From Apteryx mantelli (lineage: Eukaryota; Chordata; Aves; Apterygiformes; Apterygidae), in assembly GCF_036417845.1 (NCBI RefSeq), contig NC_089979.1, positions 2,533,424-2,597,423 on the forward strand: a stretch of DNA of 64,000 nucleotides, written 5' to 3'. Positions 8,384-17,700 of the stretch are shown one piece after another (position 1 is the stretch's first letter; every line of letters starts with the position of its first letter). Both the position numbers and the translations under genes were made by a program. The notes under the pieces are model-generated. The model saw nothing but the letters and a program-made list of their open reading frames with translations, had not been told where the DNA came from and searched no databases.

Positions 8384-9598
8384 ATGCAGCTGGATAATGT
8401 CACCACTGCTGGCATCCACTCCTACCAGGGGCACCGTGGAGTTGCCAACAAGCCCAATGTGATCCTGCAGATAGGGAAATGCAGGGCAGAGATGTTGGAG
8501 CATGTCAGGAGGACCCACCGGCACCTCCTGTCTGAGGTCTCCAAGCAGGTGGAGCGCGAGCTGAAAGGCTTGCAGAAATCAGTGGGGAAGTTAGAGAATA
8601 ACCTAGAGGACCATGTCCCAACTGACAACCAAAGATGGAAGAAGTCCATCAAGGCCTGCCTGGCCAGGTGCCAGGAGACCATTGCCCACCTGGAGAGGTG
8701 GGTCAAGAGAGAGATGAATGTTTGGAAGGAGGTGTTTTTCCGTCTGGAGAAATGGGCAGACCGTCTGGAGTCCATGGGAGGAAAATATTGCCCTGGGGAG
8801 CAGGGCAAGCAGACTGTGTCCGTGGGGGTGGGAGGCCCAGAGATAAGGCCAAGTGAGGGGGAGATTTATGACTATGCCCTTGATATGAGCCAAATGTATG
8901 CGCTGACCCCTCCCCCTGGGGAGGTACCCAGCATCCCCCAGGGCCACGATTCCTACCAGTGGGTCTCTGTGTCGGAGGATGCCCCAGCCTCCCCGGTGGA
9001 GACCCAGGTCTTTGAGGATCCCAGGGAGTTCTTGAGCCACTTGGAGGAATACTTGAAGCAGGTGGGTGGAACAGAGGAGTATTGGCTCTCTCAGATCCAA
9101 AACCACATGAATGGCCCAGCTAAAAAGTGGTGGGAATACAAGCAGGACTCTGTGAAGAACTGGGTTGAGTTCAAGAAGGAGTTCCTGCAGTACAGTGAGG
9201 GAACTCTGACTAGGGATGCTATCAAGAGGGAGCTGGATTTGCCCCAGAAAGAGGGGGAGCCCCTGGACCAGTTCCTCTGGCGCAAGAGAGACCTGTACCA
9301 GACCCTCTATGTTGATGCAGATGAGGAGGAGATTATCCAGTATGTGGTAGGCACTCTCCAGCCCAAACTGAAGCGCTTCCTGAGCTACCCCTTGCCCAAG
9401 ACTTTAGAGCAGCTGATCCAAAGAGGAAAGGAAGTTCAAGGCAACATGGACCACTCTGAAGAGCCCAGCCCACAGAGGACCCCTGAGATTCAGTCCGGGG
9501 ACTCTGTGGAGAGCTTGCCACCCTCAACCACAGCCAGTCCGGTGCCCAGCAATGGGACGCAACCCGAGCACTCTAGCCCACCAGCTACTGTGATATGA
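8384..9598 (+). CDS. ARC: Arc/Arg3.1, domesticated Ty3/gypsy Gag capsid protein (404 aa)
   Basis: Arc is an immediate-early protein of neurons. At postsynaptic sites and in the nucleus it promotes AMPA-receptor endocytosis and synaptic scaling, and it assembles into virus-like capsids that can carry mRNA. The start is the first ATG (ACCATGC, A at -3); the protein is 404 residues against 396 in mammals. Residues about 20-140 form the N-terminal coiled-coil domain, with the conserved KPNVILQIGKCRAEMLEHV at 23-41 and the oligomerisation motif MNVWKEV at 111-117. A variable linker spans about 141-207. The Gag capsid domain follows: N-lobe about 208-273, C-lobe about 275-352. Ser256 and Lys264/Lys265 match the mammalian CaMKII-site serine 260 and ubiquitinated lysines 268/269. 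There is no zinc knuckle, as in other tetrapod Arc. The frame has no intron, in keeping with its retrotransposon origin. Oddities are the CLARC palmitoylation motif (92-96) and a C-terminus ending Thr-Val-Ile. Confidence 0.98.
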   Translation: MQLDNVTTAGIHSYQGHRGVANKPNVILQIGKCRAEMLEHVRRTHRHLLSEVSKQVERELKGLQKSVGKLENNLEDHVPTDNQRWKKSIKACLARCQETIAHLERWVKREMNVWKEVFFRLEKWADRLESMGGKYCPGEQGKQTVSVGVGGPEIRPSEGEIYDYALDMSQMYALTPPPGEVPSIPQGHDSYQWVSVSEDAPASPVETQVFEDPREFLSHLEEYLKQVGGTEEYWLSQIQNHMNGPAKKWWEYKQDSVKNWVEFKKEFLQYSEGTLTRDAIKRELDLPQKEGEPLDQFLWRKRDLYQTLYVDADEEEIIQYVVGTLQPKLKRFLSYPLPKTLEQLIQRGKEVQGNMDHSEEPSPQRTPEIQSGDSVESLPPSTTASPVPSNGTQPEHSSPPATVI

Positions 9599-11179
9599 GC
9601 TAGTCTGACTGAAGCGGCAGTCTCGGTTATATGAAAGGGAGAAAGGGGAGTATTTAGGAAGCTTCTCCTCGGAGGGAGATTCTGGCTGTGGCGAGACATG
9701 AGGTGTGCTCAGTCCAACTGCCCACAGCAGAGGAATTAACTTTGCTTGCGGGGGGAGGGAGGCGAAGGGGGAGAGGCACCTTGGGATTCGGTTGCCCACC
9801 TACCTGAGCCATGCAATATGGTGGTGCTGAGGATACTGTTTGCACCACTGTGGGGGACGGACAATTTTATGAGACCCCTGAAAAGAAACTAGAGACAATT
9901 CCCAACTTCAGAGGCAGCCGCTCGGCACTGGCGGCTTTCAAGGACTTCATACAAGCGCAGCTATCGGCTGAGGGTTCCTACCCATCTGGATATCTCCTTC
10001 TCCTTCTCTACTCCCTCTTCCGAAGAGGTGTCCCTGACCTGAAGGGAACCATCTTTCTTTTGACCCTTGCCCATTTCTGACTTACTGTGGGGCTTCTGTT
10101 TGCTTGGCAACCTCCCATTCTTGCTCCAAAGGATTAAAGAAGCTTTTAAAAAAAAAAAAAAAAAAAAAAGAAGAAATCCTAGGACTTCACAAATGAAAAC
10201 TTTAAGAATCTGGATTTTTTTTAGTGTTTTACATTTCAAGGCAACTGCCTGCTTTAATGTTTTCCTCCCAAGAGGCTTTTACTGGTTTACTCCTTGTCTT
10301 AGTTTCTGCTCACTCCAATCAAGGCCACTGCAGTGCTAAGGCAAATTTCACCCTTTCTCTGCTCTTTTTCCTGACATGTAATACTGTGCATTCAGCAGGA
10401 AACAGAGTTTCAAATTAAGTTCTGAGCTAATTCATTGAAGGGGGAGCCTGTCTCCATTGGGAGAAAGGAGGGTGCTAAGGTAGAGAGAAGAGACACCAGA
10501 GTTATTCTGGGAGGGTGGGAGGAGGAGAGGGAAATAAATCCTTATACTTTGAACCAAAACCAAACAAACACATCCTAAATCCAGAGCAAAATATCCCCAG
10601 AGCAGTAAATTGTGTCCATGATGATGTGTGGAGACTGCAGGAACCTTTGCCATGCAAAAACAAAAGGAAGTTGAGAGAGGAGCTGTATGTCCCAGCACAG
10701 CCTCAGCCTGTGCGACACAAAGAAGAGTTCCTGCTGGCACAGACAGACTCAAAATGATCTTGGAAAACCTGGCATCCCAGTTCTGGAGCGTCTGAAGACA
10801 GAGTGTTTGTTCACAAAAAAACTTACTGCAAAAGCCCCTTGCCGTGGTTGAAACGGAGTTGGGCTCTGTGACATTTTCCATGTTGAGATGGTAATGCTCA
10901 GCATTCACCTTGCGTTGACCAATGCCTGATGATAGGACTTTGAGGCAAAGCTGCTGTAAGAGAAGCTGGAAGTTTGGCTCTTCAAAGCTTGAAGGCTGGA
11001 CACATCTTGAGCATCATCTGCATTCACCACCAGACCAAACAGGGAATGCCTCCACCAGAGAACAAGCAGGACGCAGCAACTGGAGTGTTCCCGGAATGCT
11101 CCTGGCACTACGACAACAATGACGTGTGGCACCGGTGGCGCGGAAGGCCTTTGTCATCCCTCCTTCCAAGAGGCTGAAG
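9599..11179 (+). other. ARC: ARC 3'UTR, part in exon 1
   Basis: This runs from the stop codon to the first 3'UTR splice donor (CTGAAG|GTAAGA). It includes a 22-base A tract at 10148-10169, an ATTAAA at 10133-10138 and an AATAAA at 10533-10538. The last two could in principle serve as internal poly(A) signals. An ATG-started open frame of 89 codons (9811-10080) has no recognisable homology and is probably chance. Confidence 0.75.
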
Positions 11180-11805
11180 GTAAGACTACTCTCCGACATC
11201 CTCCTCCCTTCATTCCTCAGACCAAAATTAGCCCTTGCCCATCCAGTAGAAGCTTTACACTAGGATAAAAATTGGTCTGAAACTGGACAGGAAGCATTAA
11301 AAGTGGCAAACTAAGGTTTGGGAGAAAGGGGAAGGGACGGACAATCAAGGGGAAATGAAGGATGGCAGATAGGGAAAGTTTCCAAAGAAGACACTGTATT
11401 TCAGTGTGCGGTTATCCCAGGGCATCTGAATCTCTGGTGCCTGTTATTCTTTCTGATTAATATGAGGAAGCAATGAGAAGCTTCCCCATTAGCCCAGACC
11501 AAAGACCTGCCCCTAAAGCTCTGGGTTTGAGTCCCCAGCTGTGACAACACATCAGAGGTCCATGCAGAGACCAAAGCAGAAGCACGTCTGCTCTGTGACC
11601 TTGCCTAGAAGTGAGTCAGTGCTGGGAACAGCAACGGGTCTCCTCTCACTTGCTCAGAGTGAGCTAGTTTGGCAGCGACTGTATCTGTAGAGAGAAGGGA
11701 GCAGTTCTCACTGATGACCTGGGATGAGTGGTGGAGGAGGAGTGGGTGTCACTGCTGAGGATGAGCTGGCCTTGCATCACCAAGCATTATCCTTTTTGGT
11801 TACAG
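11180..11805 (+). other. ARC: ARC intron 1, within the 3'UTR
   Basis: The donor GTAAGA follows AAG at 11180. The acceptor CCTTTTTGGTTACAG ends at 11805. The intron is 626 bp and lies wholly after the stop codon. Mammalian Arc genes also have two introns in the 3'UTR, which supports this reading. A slightly later AG at 11816-11817 could serve as an alternative acceptor. Confidence 0.75.
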
Positions 11806-11965
11806 TGACTCACTCAGATCCTCCTCTGAGAAGAAATCACTTCATGGTGCTCAGGACTCGGAAGGAGAACCAAAGAGAAAAAGGCTTCAAAACAACATGG
11901 ACCTGATGTCAGGATCCTCAGCCACCAGGTGCTGGATCCACTGCCCGAAGGAAAGACCGGCACAG
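11806..11965 (+). other. ARC: ARC exon 2 (3'UTR, non-coding)
   Basis: This is a 160-base non-coding exon between the two inferred introns, bounded by a TTACAG acceptor and a CACAG|GTAATT donor. It matches the mammalian layout of a small middle exon lying entirely in the 3'UTR. Its boundaries come from consensus splice sites only. Confidence 0.7.
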
Positions 11966-12351
11966 GTAATTACCTCTTGGCTCATGCCTGTGGGCCTTTC
12001 GTAGCCTCCCCAGGGGTGACAAGTCCTCCCCAGTTTTCACACCAGAGATACCGAGTAGCCCAGATGCAAGTGTCCATGGTGGTCTTGAGGTCCCAGCCTC
12101 ACCAGTGGCAAGGAGCTGGCACCACCAAATAGGTGGAATTTCAGCTGCCTGGTTAATGCTCTGGGGAGGGTGTGCTTTGTGCCTTGCTTTCTACTGGACC
12201 ACTGAGAAATGCTTAGACAGCTATGCCTACAGGGAACTCCAGGCCCCAGCCGCCTAGCGGGCAGATAATAATCTCAGCTCCTGGGAAAACCCCTGTGCTC
12301 TCCACTTTGAATACCTAAACTGAGCTGCTGCATTTTTTTTTTCTTTTACAG
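11966..12351 (+). other. ARC: ARC intron 2, within the 3'UTR
   Basis: The donor GTAATT is at 11966. A very strong polypyrimidine tract and acceptor (T-run, then CTTTTACAG) ends at 12351. The intron is 386 bp. With intron 1 it leaves two exon-exon junctions far downstream of the stop codon, the arrangement that makes mammalian Arc mRNA a natural nonsense-mediated-decay substrate. Confidence 0.75.
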
Positions 12352-14155
12352 ACATTCCTGCTGCTGTTGCTGACTTTCCTCCTCTGTGTCCAGGAGCCCT
12401 GTTTTCCCGAGAACTAAGTGCTGCAGGAAGATGGAGCGGAAAGCTTCGTGTTCAAAGAGTGCACCAAAGAGCCACCCAGGCAGTGCAACGCCGTGTTCAA
12501 GGTGCTGCGAGCCAGAGTGAAAGGGGGAGTGAAGGGCAAAGAAAAGGCTGCCAAGGGGCTGAGCTGGTCCAGGTAGTCCAAGCACAGAAGAAAGAGCTGA
12601 GAGTAAGAAGAGAAACCAAAAGGCAGTACATAAGAACAAAGTCTGGACTTTGGGGACAGCAAGGATGCTGGAGTTGTACTATCTGTTGAGAGGACACCAT
12701 ACCTCTGCGATTTGGGGCCAGTGGGACTTGTCTAAAGAAATTTTCGCTATATTGTCAGTTAAAAACCTTTCTTGATTCAGTTTGCCAAATGACTGACCCT
12801 ACATAGACTACGAACCCTCCATGCTGTTAATGCTGTAACTCATTTTTCCTGAGTTGAGGGGTAGCTTCATTTCATGCGGGTATCAGTTTTCAAACCTCAA
12901 ACAGCTCTGGGGGTTCAGAGAAGCATCTCAGAGGCCAGATGCTTGTCTGAACTGCTTGAGCCTGCACAACCGGGCCAGCTGTCTTGCCAGAACGGACACT
13001 CTTGCGAGACAGCGGGCACTTCCTGGGTCCGCATGGCCCAGAGTTACTGCAAGGGCTGGCGTGCTCGTGCTGGCCTTGGCATGACTGTTTCCATCCAGAC
13101 CCAGGGAGTGCAAAGGTGCATGCCAACAGCGCGAGTGAATTGAACCAAGCCTTTTTTGCAAGACAGTTTTGGTTCACATCTCTGTTGAAGGGTCCAGTTG
13201 GTACCTCTTTCTTCCAGAACCAGCTGCCCTGGGTATGCATGCGCGCGTGTCAGTGCGGGTGTACGTGTGTTGAGCAATCAAATCCACCTAGCCAAATTCT
13301 GCAGTATTTTGTTGCATTAGAACTAAGCCAATGGGATCTAATGTGCATTCCAACAATGCTCAGCAAAAATGCCCAGGACCAGAAAATTATGTGAAACTAT
13401 GTGAAGGCAGACTTCACAGGCATCATTCCAAGATCAAAACAACATTTGATTTTGAGGTGCTTAATTTCCATAGTCCCTTTCAAGGGCTCTGACTGCCTAA
13501 ATAGGCATTTGCTTTTTCCATAGACTTCCTGCTTTTTCAATTAATTAGCCTGCCTGAGCTTCTTGATCATTTGGTCCTGAGGTTTGTACATTTTCAGCTG
13601 ACTTTTTGGAGTGTGCAGAACTGGATCTCCTGTACTGGTTTTATTTAAATTATTGCTCCTAACAGACTGGAGCCTTACCTGTAGCACCCTAGTTTATATT
13701 ACCAGACTCTCCAGGAAGGACTGGTAGTTTGCTCTCCTGTGGCAGAGACATGCGAATGAAGAGTGTATGTGTTGTATCTGTGAAACTTTAGTGGATTTCA
13801 ACCACTGGATTTTTTTTTCTTTTCCTTAGGCAATTTTACATTTGACTCTGACAAAACTACTTTAGAGCTTTTATTTTTACTAGAGATATTATTAATTCAG
13901 ATAGATAATCTTGTACAAAAGGCAAATGCATTGAATCACTACAGGTTATGGGGTTGAAGCCAAAGGTCTTTGTAAGCCGACATAATTTTCCCTAGATCTG
14001 ACTGTATCAGACGGTTTATTCTTCACGTGTCATGTTGGAGTTACAAGATCACACCAAGCCACTAGAACCTGTCAATAGAATAGTGCTACACTATATTTGC
14101 TATTGTAGCAAAGCCTTTTGTAGATTTATACAATAAAACTTTGAAATACCTGCTT
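12352..14155 (+). other. ARC: ARC exon 3 (terminal 3'UTR)
   Basis: This terminal non-coding exon of about 1.8 kb ends just after the AATAAA at 14132. A GCCAAGGGGCT at 12550-12560 resembles the A2RE core GCCAAGGAGCC (9 of 11), a dendritic RNA-transport element reported for Arc mRNA in mammals. Its functional meaning here is uncertain. The last few hundred bases are AT-rich, as is usual near 3' ends. The 3' boundary is approximate. Confidence 0.65.
14132..14137 (+). terminator. Poly(A) signal of ARC
   Basis: AATAAA is followed about 30 bases later by a GT/T-rich stretch (GCTTTGTGTCTTGC... from about 14161), which suits a downstream cleavage element. It is the only canonical signal I found after the second intron, and it would give a mature mRNA of about 5.3 kb. 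Confidence 0.75.
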
Positions 14156-14619
14156 AAATTGCTTTGTGTCTTGCTTTCTGGTCTTTCCTCCTTCTTGGTT
14201 CATGGGAGACTCAGGTACCTATTGCCCTCCTAAGATTTAGTTTTGCCAGCCATTTGAGGTTATTTGAGTCACCAAATCCTACCATCACATCTGAAGTAGA
14301 AAAATGCTCTTCTCAGCAAAGTGGATGAGTGGCGTCAACATGAAATGTGCTGGACTTGTTGAGAAGTGGGGTTCAGATGTAGAGAGTACGGATGAGTTAA
14401 GCTGGTTGTTTAGTCTCCCAGACTGTGAGTGAGATGTGGCCCATAAGGCTAGGTGAAATGGTCTCCTGTGGGTCTGTGGATTGTGCAGGACTGTTGTCAG
14501 AGTGGTAAGGTTGTATTCCTTCTCATGCAAGTACAACTAGGAGAAGGTCTATTCAGAGGGCAATCACATTCCCACCCATGCTTCGGAAGTAATTCGCACA
14601 GATGAGCTGCAGCAAGTTA

Positions 14620-14700
14620 ATGCTTGAGCAGGGGGGTTGGACTAGATGATCTCCAGAGGTCCCTTCCAACCTCAGCGATTCTGTGATTCTGTGATTCTGT
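14620..14700 (+). mobile_element. CR1 LINE 3'-end fragment with intact octamer tail
   Basis: The stretch TGCTTGAGCAGGGGGGTTGG, the following ACTAGATGATCTCCAGAGGT and CCCTTCCAACCTC match the conserved avian CR1 3'UTR. It ends in exactly three copies of GATTCTGT (14677-14700), the 8-bp tail repeat of CR1. It is much less diverged than the copy at 4838-5656, so it inserted later. Only the last 80 bases are present, which is usual for 5'-truncated CR1. Orientation is forward. Confidence 0.92.
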
Positions 14701-17700
14701 AATGCAAGGTAGAGAAATCACTAATTTAAATCAACTCTACCTGATATCCAAAGGGACTTTAGCACTCGGAATAGCCAGTGCTCAGCAGCACAGGGAGCTG
14801 GGAGCTGCTGTTATGCTAATGCTTTGCCACCTGGTGCATTCACCTACTGCAGGGATATGTTCCATCCCTTGGGTTCATTACCTATACAATACCTCCAGGT
14901 CATCAGGGCTGTGAGAAGGTACTATGGCAGAGGATGCAGCTCAGTGTCTGAGACTGAAATGAATGCTTTTGCAATAGGTTGGGCTCAAAGATCCAGCCCC
15001 AAGGACCTTCACGCCATGGGGATACAGAACTCTGTTCTGCCTCTGCGTTTCCTTGCAGTTCAGAGAATATTTGCACTTAGGGGTAATTAAGCCCCCATTC
15101 TTTGCTCTGTCCTTGGTCTTTCCCCAACAGGGAGGGTGTTAGGGCTAATAGACGCAACTGCTAATGAACTGGAGATCCAAATTGACTCATGCTTTTCACA
15201 ACAGGCACCAAACATGCATTGCTGAAGTTCCCCCCCAGATATCCCTGTTTGGCTCAGGTAGGGAAGACAGCACATGGTTTGATGGCCAAAGATGCCTAAA
15301 GGACAGGGGCTAACATTTGTGTCTTCAGCTCCATTTACAGCTTGTTCAACCACAAACTCTTAGCAGGAGAGGAAAAGGAAACCCGAAGACAATTTGGCTT
15401 CATGGCTGAATCTCTGTCTTTGCGCATCCAAGTACCGTCAACAGTAATGTGACGAACAAGCATTGAGGTGTTAGCCCAGCAATGGGATGCAGCCAGAGCC
15501 ATCCTATGCTGGGAGAGTGTAGGAGAAACAAGAAAAGAGCACAGGGTTAGCCTTTGCATGGTCTACAGACATAGCTGAAGGTCTTGGTCTTCAGCAGGGA
15601 CCAACCCCACAACTTGCAGAGTGAAAACCCAGAGCAGCTCAGCTGGAGGTGCTGAGCTCTTCCAGCAGAGGGGGGCAGAACTCCACTGTACACAGTGGGA
15701 ATTAAAATTAAAAAACACGATGAAAGAGAAAAATCCATTGGCAGCATGATCCGTTCCCTCACTGCCCACTCCTTCAGCTTCAGCAGTACATGACCAGTGG
15801 TTGTTTCAGTGGAGGAGGAGCAACACAAGGGTCACAGCGGGAGGTGAGGAGGACTGATGGTCAGGTTTCGTTGGAGAAAGATGGACTGGGTGGGGATGAC
15901 CTGCTAAAGGAGAAGGGAACGCCTGACAGTGCAGGCTAAACTCGGAAGGTTTCCAATTTTGTTCCAGAGCCTTCTGGATTTGAATCCAATAATTTTTATT
16001 TACTTTCCTTCTGACAACTCAGGCTGAAAATCCCTAGAGAGTCACTGGGTCTACACCTTCATTTAATGAAGAAATGCCTTATTACTGCTCCTGGCTCCAT
16101 CAGTGGGGAGTCACCTGGGACACATATAGACCAGGAATGGATTAACTGCCTCAAACTAGTCGAAACCCTCGCCAAAATCAAAGTGGGAACCATCCCTGTG
16201 TTTGCTGGGGCATGATCCAAAGTGCAGAGATATTCAGAAACATCCTTCCACTGATGGAGAAGAAATATGGGATCAGGCACTTACAACATTAACTCACTCT
16301 TGTTTGATAACACTTTTTTTTTTTTCTTTTTTTCTCTCTGTTGTAACCATATTGATGAGCTTCTGGATGTGTTTATTCAGGACAGCTTGAAGAAAGTGCT
16401 AATATGGACTTTCTCAGAGTATTGCATTCACATATGAAATATTTGTTCTCCCCTTTTTCCCCTCTCTCTCCTTTTTAATCAATGTGATTGCACTGGTCAG
16501 TCATGTAAATCATATTTATTGACTGTTCAGGCAGGCGGGTGTTTGTGCACAGCGTAACTGCTCCCCTGGAGCCACTTTTTCCAGCAAAGCAATGTGTAAT
16601 TAGGGAGGCTGTGAAACTTTCATTATTGACACAATCGGCTATAATGGCTCCACTTATCATGTCAATATGATGCTCTGGTGAGCTCTGGGTACTCACTCTG
16701 ATCAAGCAGTTAGACATTATCTTAGACCTATTCCCACAGATACCAGAAGTAAGGCATTGCAAGCAGGTGATGTTTTTTACAACTAATATTTAATCACTAA
16801 AAATTGAAAGGAGGATTGCTTTGTGCAAAATTAGGCTGAATTTAGCAAGCAGTCTTGGGTGAAAAAATGTGGGTGATAATTATCTAAGGGGCAACCATTT
16901 TCTTTATTTTTTAGGCTATATTTCTGAAAGTTCAGTTGATCATGCTGTGTCAATGTGCCTTTCAGTCTTTCCCCCTTGCATATTTAATAACTTTCAGCCT
17001 GTTAACTTGCATCACAGAATAACAGACTCAAACTCACTAAATGCCTGCGTGTTTTCAGATACGGAGCTGCTGAATAGAGGCCAGTCGTTCCATTGCTACC
17101 CCATAGGGACAGGCTGAATGTGCTCAGCCAATATTAGACACAAAAGAACTCAAACACAAACTGTAACTACACAGAAAATCAGGCTTCATTTAGTCCTGCA
17201 TCTTACAGAATGACTTGATGGAAATAAGTGTTTCTTTTGCTAAAGGAATAGCATCTTGACATTTTCAAAATAAACCTTTTTGACTTCTTGTTTTAAACCA
17301 GCATCACTTAAAAACTGACTCCAACTTGGCGGGGCAGGGGTGGGGGGGACGGGGACAGAAGAAATAAAGGGAAAAAAAAAGAAAAATGAGAAGGGTTAGA
17401 AAGCTCAAAAATGGATTAGAATAAAATGTTTTGGGGCTCAGAAACACATGCTGAGTTAGTGCAAAATGAAATTTGGTGTTTCGTCTTTGATTTGTTCTCT
17501 CAAGATATTAGTAGAGTTTCTCTTCTAACTTGACCTTGCCCCATTTCTACCTCTCCTAATTCGACTATTAAACTAAAAAAAAAAAAAAAGGCCACCCATT
17601 ATTTCCCTGACTGCAATAAATATACCTTGTGTGCTAGTATGCTGCATACTTCAGTAAGGCAGAGTTTTCTGAGCATCACAGAAACAGTCTGAATTCTTTC

